A stretch of DNA of 64,000 bases, taken from NCBI GenBank assembly GCA_012295275.1, contig CM022674.1, positions 14,682,374-14,746,373 of the forward strand, given 5' to 3'. The DNA is from Chrysomallon squamiferum. Lineage: Eukaryota > Mollusca > Gastropoda > Neomphalida > Peltospiridae. Of the stretch, positions 38,352 to 52,200 are shown piece after piece. Made by a program: the position numbers and the translations under genes. Position 1 is the first letter of the stretch, and every line of letters begins with the position of its first letter. The notes under the pieces are model-generated. The model did not search any database. It was given only the letters and a program-made list of their open reading frames with translations, and was not told the origin of the DNA.

Positions 38352-40488
38352 GTAATAATAATAATAACAACGATAATAATAATAAATTATAAAGAACATT
38401 AATAATTTATTAAAGTAAATGTCTCACAATAGATAATGCTGACATGACATAACAGATCAGATAATGATTTTCTGAGACAACATAAATTATTGTCAGTACT
38501 AATTGTTATAAAAACATCAACTGTCACTTTTTTTATTACCTGAAGTCACTGTTTTGCTGATGTTAGTTAAAACAGTCATCAAAGAACACAGAGTTGTCAT
38601 GTACACATTATTAAATATTATTTCACATTTTTCTATGACAATGACATACTTTATTGACAACAAAGATTAGTTTCCATTAACAAAATGAAGACAGATTGAG
38701 AACAGATACATTTTACAATGACTAATCTACAACAACAACCGTATGATTTTCTAATAAGCAAACAATGCAACCTTTATCTCATTATACTCCCAGTTAAATC
38801 ATCTATTTACATAAACCCACAAATCACCCAATTTTCTTTTCTTAAACAAAAAAATATATTTGAGATGACCCTGCCTCTAAATAATAATGAAGTATTTTAG
38901 TTATCAAGACTTGTCTCATTACTTTTTATCTTTATTTTTGTGTGAAAAACAAGCTATTTTATTTATGTACACATTATTATTATTATTATTATTAATAAAT
39001 TACATATTACTTTTTATCTTTATTTTTGTGTGAAAAACGAGCTATTTTATTTATGTACAAAAATTATTATTATTATTATTTAATAAAACATATTATTTTT
39101 AACTGTTTATTATTATTATTATTATTTTATTTAATTATTATTATTATTATTATTATATTACATTAATATTACTATTTTGGTTATATTTTGACATTATATT
39201 TAATTTTTTTTTTTTTTTTTTACCTACAAATATGAAGGACAATTTGTTCATTACAATAACAAAAACAATAAACAGAAAAGCCCACATAAATAAACTTATA
39301 AATTCCCCCTCAAAATGTAACAAAACAAAAATCTTCTCAGCAACAAGCCAGACAAAAATTAGAGACTACTTCGTGCTGGTGCCGACAGACAACAACTACT
39401 ACAACACAAGCGTGTACGAGTTTTCTGTGGTCAAGCTAAGCTATGACAAAAGGACTATAGCACGCTGTTTGTGGTCAAGTTAAAACACAGACGTCCACCT
39501 CATTTACCCTGCAACGAAACCAGCAAAACGTGTTAGTAGATGACCTGCCACCAACACAGTTAAAATAACACATTATCAACACAGTGTTAACACTTTCCCA
39601 ACGCATTTTTTGTGTTAACCCATTAGCTACATACAATGTAAATGTCAATATTAACCTATAACCAATTCCTTTCATTAATATTAACACATTTTGTTAATGT
39701 TAACTTACCAACACAGTGCTAATATTAACTTTACCAACACAGTGTGCTAATGTTAACTTTACCAACATAGTGTGCTAATGTTAACTTTACCAACAGTGTG
39801 TTAATGTTAACTTTACCAACACAGTGTGCTAATGTTAACTTTACCAACACAGTGTGTTAATGTTAACTTTACCAACAGTGTGTTAATGTTAACCCATCAC
39901 CTGATAAACATTTATTTTAACACTGCCAAGTTGCTGTTTCAAATCTAACACATCTCCTGATAAGGATTTGTTTTATAACTGATATTAAAATTGTTTCAAA
40001 TCTACTGTTATGTAGGATGTTGTTAGATAACTGACATTAAAATTCAGTGATATTACTGGATATAACAACTGTTATTACAATGAACAGTGATATTACTGGA
40101 TATAACAACTGTTATTACAATGAACAGTGATACAACTAGATACAACAATTTATTAAAATCTCAGTGATGTAACCATCTAAGCTGGACTCACTAAAACATC
40201 AGTGTTTAGCAGTGTTAAAAGTTTTTACTTTTCTTTTGGACGCTGCACGTCGGTGGTGGGCGTGTCTACTTGTTTCAACATTCTCAACATGCGCTCACTC
40301 AATGAGTCTTGGTATTTTACTGTTCCGTGTTTTTACTGCATGCAAAATATTCCACATTTCACTTAATATTTCTTACATATTGTACTAATTACATTTAACA
40401 GGGTTTGGAAAGATTTGAATGTATTTTGCCTTTTGTTTTTTTTTAATTGTGATTTCGGTACAAGATGAAAAAATACAACAGGAACAGG

Positions 40489-40530
<42 letters not shown>

Positions 40531-43500
40531 ATGCCTTTGAAAGAAAGGCTGAGAGAGCATCTACACTGATATAACGGTTTACAAACAGGTAATTTTGTCC
40601 ATACTGGAATGTAATTTAATTAATCTGGATTGAGCACAATGAAATGAATTGTAACACACCTTGATGTAAGTTAAGTGAGAAATGATTGTTGAAGAAAAGA
40701 AAAGAAAGCTAAAAGCCACACTTGTGCAAGCAAACAAAGCAGCAGAGCTGAACAGAGACATTTGACTACACAACGTGTTTGTTTATCTCAAAGATTTCTT
40801 TATCTTTGGTCTTATAATGTTTATTCATGAAGATTTACCTGAGCTTTGTCCTTATTTATGCTATCATTTACAGGTGCCTGCATTTGTGGTTGATCCTTGT
40901 TTTTATCATCATGTGCTTGAGGTTGGAAGTAGTTGTTGTTGATCTTTGTTTTTATCATCATGTACTTCAGGAGGAAGTATCTGTGGTTGATCCTTGTTTT
41001 TATCATCATGTGCTTGAGGTGGAAGTATCTGTGGTTGATCCTTGTTTTTATCATCATGTACTTCAGGAGGAAGTATCTGTGGTTGATCCTTGTTTTTATC
41101 ATCATGTGCTTGAGGTGGAAGTATCTGTGGTTGATCCTTGTTTTTATCATCATGTGCTTGAGGTGGAAGTAGTTGTTGTTGATCTTTGTTTTTATCATCA
41201 TGTACTTCAGGAAGATGTATCTGTGGTTGATCCTTGTTTTTATCATCATGTGGTTGAGGTGGAAGTAGTTGTTGTTGATCTTTGTTTTTATCAACATGTG
41301 GTTGAGGTGGAAGTAGTTGTTGTTGATCTTTGTTTTTATCACCATGTTGTTCAGGGGTTAGTGTCTGCTGATTTTTATCGTCATGTACTGCAGGAGGGTG
41401 GATCTGTGGCTGATTATTGCGCAGTTCAGGTAATCTAGGAAAGTTTATCTGAGCTTGGTCTTGTTTTTCATTTACTTTGTTTTGCTGGTCTTGCATGTGT
41501 CCAGACATGCTAGCATCATTGTGAGTTTTGTTTGCTGCACTTCTCTCTAGCCTGTCATGTATCTCACCAGATGGCTTCGTTGTCTGTGCAATAAACATTT
41601 AACTTTGTGTTAAAACATTAACAGAACAAGCTGTTCGGTCAGATTAAGTACAGTAACAGTTACCTCTTAACTGAGTTCTTCTAAACTGATTTGTACAATT
41701 CCACTGATTAACAGACAATAATACAAAACAGACAACTCTGTTTTAATCTGCCTGCTAAAAACATAAATCATAAAAATAATATATGTATATAATTATTTAA
41801 AAAATATAATCTTTTATTCATATTTTTAGACCTGAAAACATGAGATAGAAAATGGGGAAAAATATTTTTTTGAGGGGGAAAGGGGAGTCAAGAAGAACTC
41901 ATTTTATACATACAGTTGTTGAGCAGACACCATGGACAGATGTTGTGAAGGACGAGGATGAAAGCAGAAGGTGAAGCAAGCTAAACGTGTTTGACTCAGA
42001 TTTAAACTAACACAGACATGTTTTATGTGACAGATTTAAACTATTACACATTACGTTTTATGTGACAGATTTAAACTATTACACATTACGTTTTATGTGA
42101 CAGATTTAAACTATTACACATTACATGTTTTATGTAACAGATTTAAACTATTACATATTACATGTTTTATGTGACAGATTTTAACTATTACACATTACAT
42201 GTTTTATGTGACAGATTTAAACTATTACATATTACATGTTTTATGTGACAGATTTTAACTATTACATATTACATGTTTTATGTGAAAGATTTAAACTATT
42301 ACACATTACATGTTTTATGTGACAGATTTAAACTATTACACATTACATGTTTTATGTGACAGATTTAAACTATTACACATTACATGTTTTATGTGACAGA
42401 TTTAAACTATTACACATTACATGTTTTATGTGATAGATTTAAACTATTACATATTACATGTTTTATGTGACAGATTTAAACTATTACATATTACATGTTT
42501 TATGTGACAGATTTAAACTATTACACATTACATGTTTTATGTGAAAGATTTAAACTATTACATATTACATGTTTTATGTGACAGATTTAAACTATTACAC
42601 ATTACGTTTTATGTGACAGATTTAAACTATTACATATTACACGATTTATGTGACAGATTTAAACTATTACACATTACATGTTTTATGTGACAGATTTAAA
42701 CTATTACACATTACATTTTATGTGACAGATTTAAACTATTACACATTACATGTTTTATGTGACAGATTTAAACTATTACATATTACATGTTTTATGTGAC
42801 AGATTTAAACTATTACATATTACATGTTTTATGTGACAGATTTAAACTATTAAATAGTACATGTTTTATGTGACATATTTAAAATATTACATATTACATA
42901 TTTTATGTGACAGATTACATATTACATGTTTTGGTGACATATTTAAACTATTACATATTACAACTGCAAGTAGAAAAAGTAAGCATATTCCTATTTAAAT
43001 TTGTTATACTTACTCTTCTCAGGATTTAAGTTTAACAATCACTGATACAACACACAGTGTCACTCACAAGAAATATCTTTACAATAGGTATCTGTTCATT
43101 TCTTATTTATTTATTTATTTACCTACCTTTTTATTTATTTATTTATTTTTGCCTAACGTTTGTAATAGTTCACAAATGCAGTAAAATGATTTCAAATCAA
43201 TCTCGGACGATTACAAAAGTTACTGTGTCATGGACTTTGTGTGAAGCATCTGTGAATGTATTTATGGATGTAAACAGAGAAGATATGCATGAAATAGCTT
43301 GAATAAATGCATCCAAGTTGTTGCAGAATTATGAAGCATGGAATATTCAGTGGAAATCCTGTCCAGTGTTCACAATAAAAGGCTGACATTCAGTCACAAA
43401 TCTCTGCAAGTCAGAACAACTCCATTAGTGAACTGCTTGATGTAAGGTCTCAGTAGAAATAACAGATGTTGAGTCATGGGAATGTTTGAGCCTGGAACCA

Positions 43501-46500
43501 TGTCAGTTCAGCATCGTCATGAAGACTGATGCAAGTGTTATCAACAAAAGACACCAGCTGTCACTCACCAAGACACGTGAATCCAAACATGGAAGTTTCT
43601 GCAGGTGTCAGTGAGATGAAGGTGCAGGTTTGTATCAAAGCAGACACACTCAGCAGTGTCAGCTCTGATCTCGACTCTTTAGTCATGTGGCTCATTTGTT
43701 TATGGCAGATGCAGACATTTCTCCTTTCACATTGCAACTTTCATACATGGCAGCAAAAACTAATGATCATTTGTGTGATGCTATAAATCATTACTAGTAT
43801 AATTATCTACACACACATTTAATCTAATGTTTAATTTATAACATGAACTTGAAGATCCTGCAAAGTTGACACCTTTGTGTAATTTGCAGTTTTTCAATTA
43901 AAAAATTCATCAATATGTTTACATGACACATTTCTCACCATCATCAATGTTTACACATTTCTCTTCAACATCATCAATGTGCTTACATGTTTTTCATCAA
44001 CATCAATATGTTTATATTTCTCATCAGCATCATCAATGTTTACATATTTCACATCACCAGTATGTTAACACGATATATATCTCATCAGCATCATCAACAT
44101 CAGGCTGACATACATCTCATCAACATCATCAATGTTTACATATTTCACATCACCAGTATGTTAACACGATATATATCTCATCAGCATCATCAACATCAGG
44201 CTGACATACATCTCATCAACATCATCAATGTTTACATAATACATATATCTCTTCAACGTGATTAGTATGTTTACATATTTCACATCACCAGTATGTTAAC
44301 ACGATATATATCTCATCAGCATCAACATCAGGCTGACATACATCTCATCAACATCATCAATGTTTACATATTTCTCATCACCATCATCAACATTTACATG
44401 ACACATATCTTATGAACATCATCAACATGTTTAAAAAACACATTGCTCATCTGCATCATCAATGTTTACTTGACACAGTTTTTATCATTTTTATCACTGT
44501 GTTTGTGTTTGTACATTATGTCTACATGACTATAAGTCAAGCTCTGTAACTAATTGCTATATAAAATGAATATACACTCAAAACAAATCTGATGAAAACA
44601 GCTGCACAAGAGATTATTATTTACTGATCCACATTTCAACATATCATTACAGGATGTTGTTACATGTTTATATACAGCTTATAAAGATCACATTTCAGTT
44701 AAATAAGTAACTTGAAATGTTTTAGTTCCTGATGGAAGAAAACCATCATTAAATTGTTAGTAAAAATATGTTATAGTCTAATATTAGAGATGGAACACAC
44801 TTTGTTAATCAGCACAGACTCTCAGTGTACAAGGGACTCCAGCTAATCCAGGTTTATTGTGAAGCAGGACAATCACAAAGTACTTGTCTGTCTGTCATTT
44901 AACTATTATAAACAAACTCTAATCCGAATGATATCTATTTCTGATATCAGGTAAAATTTCTGAAAACTACAGTTTATCTAGTAATTCACTTTGTCTACAC
45001 TGTTGTGCAAGCAAAATTAGTTCTTAAACAGTTTGCAAATAATTAGACTACTGCTTGAGATGAAATGATCATGCTTCTTTGAAAGCTTACTACACAATGA
45101 TCCCTCACATCCTGTAATTCCTACAAGCAGCTAGATCAACAAGATTATTCCTAGTGTGTGTTCAATTCATTAATTTAGTGTCAAAAAAACATTCTGCATA
45201 AAACATGTAGCACATATTTTGTGTTGTCCTACTGCAGAAAATGTTTAAAAAAGACAACACCATATCACTGCAGGCTAAAGCAAATGAATAAAAGATTTTC
45301 TGTTAAACCCACTGTGTAAACAGATTTCAACTACGCAGTTTAAAATAGGAAGACAATGAGAATCTAACATTTTAAGAATAAAAAAACATTTCAACTGACA
45401 GTTAACAAGTAAACCAAATTGTCTCCAGTGGCATACATAACCGGTTCCAAGTGAAACAGCCCACTGTACAGGTTACAGACGCAAGTGTTATAGCAACAAA
45501 GAAAATTATTGTAAAATTTTCCATTAAATTTGTATATATGATAAGTGAAGAGGGGTACATGCACATCTGAATGTAAAGATGTAACTAGCAGGTTAAACTA
45601 CTGGGTATTGGTATGACATGCAGTTTAATGTAAAAGAAACACTATAGAAACATAATACAACACTAAAAAAACCAACACAGGTTGAGTAACCCTTCTGCAG
45701 CTGCCACTTTTGAAACTATATAAAATAAATTAAGAAAGGAAATATTGCATTTTATCTAACATTTTTAATTATTACTATACTTTATCAAATGTAATTAATA
45801 AAGGGAAAGGGCAGAAGAAAGACAAGTAACAGGTTATTCAGTAAGCAGTAAGTAATCTCTTATGTTCACCTGTCTATACACAGGAAAGAAGAAACAGTTT
45901 TCTGTGACAAGGCAGTGCTAGGGATGTGACAGGGAACTGACACACACGAGTCTCCCATTTCACCTCTAATACACAGACTGTTTACAATTATTTTAATTTG
46001 ATTTTGCTTTACTCTTCACTTACAGAACACGTGAAAGTGTTAGTGAAAGGTTACTCAACCTGATTTAAATAATAAAACAACAACAACAACAACAACACTA
46101 CCATCACCAACATAATAATAATAAAATTTACATAAAACACTTTATAAAATTGATATTATCAGATTTTTACAAAACAACTAGACATTTGTATCAAACATAC
46201 CGTATATACTTGTGTACAAGGCAACCTTATGTATAAGTCGATGTGTATTTTAAGAACAAAAATTGCGTCATTTTAGGTATTACTTGTGTATAAGTCAACT
46301 GTAGATTCCAGGCACCGTCACTATTTTTAGACCAGTGTGACAGTGCCATGAAGGCCTACATTGTACGCCTACTGTAACATAACTTGCACAAGCTGTAACT
46401 TGCACGAACATACCATAATAACATACATGCATGTATTACACGAGCTATAGCCTAAATGTAGCATAAATAGTATCTCTTTAATGTAATAGGTCTAATATGG

Positions 46501-49182
46501 AGACCTAACTTACCGCTTTATTTAGCCGTTCTGTGATTTAAAATTTGTCGGTAGTGGATATTAATGACGATTGCAATATTATTTCACCAAATTCTTAACA
46601 ATTAAAAAGTGAGTTTTGTTTATGAAATTAGGACCGATATTTAGTGCAATTTGGCAGAGAAGTCTGCATTCATAGATCATTGCAAGATGCCGTAAGGCAT
46701 AACGCCGTACTGACGGTTTTCTCGCTTTAAAATGTATTTTTATGTCATTAAACGGAAGAATATCATGTTTTACATTCATATTTGGTTTTGTTATTTAATT
46801 TTTCAAAATTTTTTATACGATAAAATTTTATTTTTGTAAAGCTGAAAGACCGTGATTATGTTAGATGCATCCCGTAGCAAAAAATGGTCAAAATGGCGAC
46901 TCTTCAGCAACAGCTACAAAAGCATTACCTATGTATAAGTCGACCCCCAAAATATTACCTTAATATAGTCTCCCAAAAATTCGACTTATACACAAGTATA
47001 TACGGTAACTCAAGGACTAAACTGCAGGGTTTAAATTTTTTTCTTGTCAAAATTTGATGTTTTTATCACAAAGGTTTTTCTTATTTGAAAAAGATATGAG
47101 GCAGGAAAGCAGTACTGTTAGTTTGGAAAAAGCAGGTTTTATGTAAAATTAACATTGAGAGTTAAATGATTAGAATGTGTGATTTTATTTAAGCACAATT
47201 AGTTATAAACAACACACACACGCACACAGTGTTAAAAACTTACTTGGTTCGGATTCACCCCTGCGTTCCCAGCTTCCAGGTTCGGAGGCTGAACCTGAGG
47301 TTGCTGTGCCTCTGCATTCTGTTGTACAACAGCAGCATTACCTAAATACAACAGCAAAAATAACAGAAACTTTACCTAAACATAATTATATATAACATTA
47401 TATATAACAACAAAAATACCAACAGCAATTAACAGACATATTACCTAAATATAATTATATAACATCACAAATAACAATACTAAAAACAACAGTAATAACA
47501 GAGATATTACCTAAATTAACTACAAAACATTATACATAGAAATACTAATAAAATAAAATATAATACTAATAATAGTACCTGAAATTATTATTTATCTGTG
47601 ATAACAACACATTTTTGAAAAATCCAAACTGAATATTATGTTTAAATGAGATTAATATTGATATATGTAACAGTATTAATAACACTTTTGATTAACATAA
47701 ATATTATAATAACTCATTAGATTAACATAAATGCTATATAAACTCCTTAGATTAAAATAAATGTTATGTAAACTCATTAGATTAAAATAAATGTTATGTA
47801 AACTCATTAGATTAAAATAAATGTTATGTAAACTCATTAGATTAAAATAACTGTTATGTAAACTCATTAGATTAAAATAAATGTTATGTAAACTCCTTAG
47901 AAAATAAATGTTATGTAAACTCATTAGATTAATATCAATGTGTTTTTAAAGTGATTTGGCTTATTCGGTTTCGTCAAGCCGATACTGTGTGACAGAACTT
48001 AACAATAATTTAAAGTACTGGAATAAAAGATGATAACAATTTGTAGAAAGTAGTTTTCTAGAAGACAGTCATAGAAAAACATTTAAAAAGATTTGTTCTT
48101 TCTCATCACTGCAGGGTTGTCTTGTGAGCTGGTGTTTGAGCTGGTGTTTGAGCCAGTGTTTGAGCTGGTGTTTGAGCCGGTGTTTGAGCCGGTGATTGAG
48201 CTGGTGTTTGAGCCGGTGTTTGAGCCGGTGTTTGAGCCAGTGTTTGAGCCGGTGTTTGAGCTGACAGATTTTACTGTTGAGTTTCTTGTAAATCTCCTCT
48301 ATGGTGTGTACATCTCTTCTGTCAACTTTGCTCTTTCACATTTCTCTGTTCCCCTCATCAGTTGTACAAATCTGTATATGCTGGGATGTTGTTAAGGAAG
48401 CAATCTACTGACCACATCATTGTTCATTCTTGGGACACACACATGAACTGGTCCAGTCATTCTTTATGGGCAAGCAGAACACAGAGTGGGTTTCAGAGTG
48501 TCGACAGCAGGTGAACAAACCTTCCTTGTAAATCTTGTAAACCTCAGCTGATCTTCTGACAAATGCCGCATCTTTACCTCAACCACCAAATAACAAGAAT
48601 CTCTTGCCATTATGTTTTTCATAGACTTTGCAGATTAATGTTTTGTAGTTTCTGTATCACTGTCTGTGGAATTCTTGAGGCTGGGAAAGTGTGGATGTCG
48701 TGGATGTCTTGCTTCTTTCACCAACTTGAAATTAAATATCCCTGCTGCACAGCTGATGTTTCAGACCAAGCTCATGTTCATTTTGTGCATCTCCAGTATG
48801 TAGTTACTTCGTTAATGTGATTTTGATGGTGCACACACATCAAACTAAACTTGTTTTCCATGATTTGACTGTGCACACACATCTAACTAAACTAGTTTTC
48901 CATGATTTGACTGTGCATACAGACATCTAACTAAACTTGTTTTCCATGATTTGACTGTGCATACACACATCTAACTAAACTTGTTTTGATTTGACTGTGC
49001 AAACACACACATCTAACTAAACTTTGAAACAACACTGTACGTTTTACTCTTCAATAAAATGTCAAATATTTGCAATGTCTGGATTTACACAACTGCTGAT
49101 ACAGTAACAAGCATTTTTTTCTTTTCAACTGATTAGCTTTTTGACCAAAATAGACAACACCACTGAACTGATATAAATATGT

Positions 49183-49242
<60 letters not shown>

Positions 49243-52200
49243 CAAACCTTGTTGGATGTTTCCAGCCTGGTCTAAATTGTGACCTTGTTGATTCTGATTC
49301 ATAGCCTAAAAAACAAAAAATAATATCAGAACAACGCACACACACACAAAAGTATATTTTATGGACTTTGTATTGTAAAATGTATTATTAAGAAAACATT
49401 TGCAGTTAGAATAATTTAATAACAGAATTAAAAATGATAAATAATTTAAAAATTGATTCAGTTTCAAACATTTAACTTACAGCAATATTTGGGTCTTGTC
49501 CTTGACCTTGGCCTTGCAACTGACCCTGTATCAGACCTTGACCTAGATTTGCTGCATTGTTAATATTTTGACCTTCAACTGGTTGAACAACATTCTGATT
49601 AAACTGTTGTACTGGTTGTTGCTGTTGCTGCTGCTGCTGTTGTTGCTGTTGCTGTTGTTGTTGCACATTCTGTAAATCTGGCTGATTCTGAAGTGGAACG
49701 TTTGCTACATTCTGTGAAGTTAAAAACAAAAAACAGTTTTAATTTCTGCAGGTTTTATTTAATTTCTGTTAATTATTCTGTACACTTTGACGCTGACCTC
49801 AAAAAAAAAAAAAATTTGTATATAATCAATTTTTATTTTTTATTTTCAGCAACTCTTTACTAGATAGTGTCTAAGTTTTTTCACTTTTCTCAGTGAATAC
49901 TTAACAAAATATAAAGTTTTTTTATTTCATTTCTTCTCAGTAAATATGTAGCATTAGTCTGTAGTGTTTCTACAGTAACCAAACAGCAGCTGTTCTCAGT
50001 GAAAACACACATCACAGTGGATCATTTGGCAGCAGTTGGAATGGGAAATCTGTGCTTTATTTTATTATATGACATTTCTAAATGACTGACTGAACAGTAC
50101 AGACATTTCTAATAGGTGCAGACATAAATCTAAAGAAAAAAATAATGTCCCAGCAAGTACAGTATGGAAAAGTGAACTGTAAACCTTCAATATCAATGAA
50201 CAACACTAACTTAAAGTCATAAAAATAACTATCTTCATTTGTTAAACAGTAAATAATGTCAGATAGAACATGAAATAACAATACCAGCTATATTAAAATA
50301 CACATGATTAAAAACCTGTATATAATAATATATATAAACAACACTTTCAGTCTGATGTTTACAAATAAGTAAGATATTGATGAAAATTATTTATAAATTC
50401 TTCATATCAATACACATACAATCTTGCAAATAAATACATCACACTTGTTCTCTGAAATATATTTACACACACACAAAATACATTTTCAAATATACCTTTC
50501 CAAGCACTTACTAAATACACATAATACAGTTTACAAACACAAATACATTTATACACACACAGACAAATACACAGTTAAATATTAAAATAAATCTTCATGT
50601 TATTGTTGTCTGAAAATAAACTTGTGGAGAAACTAAAATGTTTTAAAACATAAGCTGGGTTTGGGTGTGACAGATTTTGTTATAACTACATTATGATGAT
50701 TATCTCTAATTTCATGCACATGCATTCTTCTTTACTGCAAGAAATACTACAGAACAAACACCACAAAAATTTGAGTAAACAAGCAAACACAGCATGATGC
50801 AGACAAAACAAACAGGGGAAAAATCAGAAAGTTAAAAATGACAATTTTCCAGGATTATTAGAAATCTGACAGTTATCTTGTCAAAATGAACCAAACCAGA
50901 ATTTCTAATTTTAAGAATGAACCAAGCAGAAGTTTAATATAGTTTTAGAATGAACCAAAACCAGAATTCATGTAAAGATTTAGAAATGAACCAAACCAGG
51001 ATTCTGATAAAAATATAAAAATGAATCAGTTCTGTAGTTTTAGAAATGAAACAAATTACATAGTTTTAGATATGAATTAATAGAATAAACAGAAATTGTT
51101 TTTTTTTATAGGTAAAGTTAGGTTTATTAGATACTTTCTTCCATGGGTACTGATTCTGAATCTTAAAAATTAATTTACTGTAATAATCTGTTAACAATTA
51201 CAGTAATGTTATTTATTTATTCTTATTTCTACAGATTCAACATTTGATTTGACATTAGAAACTAAAATGACTTGAATACTGTTTGTAAAGAAAACAGTGA
51301 TAGTAACAAACTGATAGATACAACATTAAACTGACTTGTAAAGAAAACAGTTACAACCTTTGACTGCACAATTTCCTTTTCCAACTGGCGAATGAGAGAC
51401 TGATCATGCTGTAACTGTTTCTAGTAAACAAAAACAATCCTTGTTGTAAACAAGTTCTTAGTAAACTAAAACATTTATGGTAAAAAAAAAAAAACAAAAA
51501 AAAAAAAAAAAACCAACCAACCAAAACAACAAAAAAAAAAACAATCAAAAATAAAAAAATATCCTTTTATATAAACGACACAAACATTTTCTTCTTTTTA
51601 ATTTTTAACATTATTCCTTATTGTAAACAAAAACATGCCATAATGTAACAACTTGCAGATGTTTACAATTAAAAAAATAAAACATCAGACTTTCTGAGAA
51701 AACAAACAATACATGCTATAAACAGTTACATCCCATATTGTAAACATTTTGAGTAAACAAAAACATTCCCTAATGAAAACAAAACATTCTGTTATGTGGA
51801 AGTTAGAATTATGTACAGTGTAACTCTGTGTAACACAAAGAGATAAGTTAACAGAAGGAAACTTACTGTTTTGAACAACAACAAAATGAAAACAAGTAAA
51901 CTGTTACTGTAACTTGTGACAAAACAAAAACCAAGAAAGTAAGAATCATCTTTTCTTTTTTTGAATATTTCTGTTTTAAACTGTTTTATCTAGACAAATG
52001 AAGTTTGTTAATAATCAAACACACTGAGACACATACATACACACAAACTCACAGACACATAGATGGTCTGATTGAACTCTGAATGTACAGTAAGTAATAC
52101 ATGACAGCTAACTTTATTATTCAGCTCAGTGAGTGACCCATGAAGAGATCGTCATGGCAGCAGAACTCACCTGTCCATTCTGTAGCTGTGAGCGCAGTGT

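Noticed and set aside
40827-41438. 203-aa frame on + opposite exon 11
   Set aside because: It is an antisense shadow of the 48-bp coding repeat. The - frame is joined to flanking exons by correct phases.
48093-48395. 100-aa frame with EPVFELVF repeats on +
   Set aside because: Caused by the 12-bp repeat. The remainder shows no domain and no splice-bounded exon.
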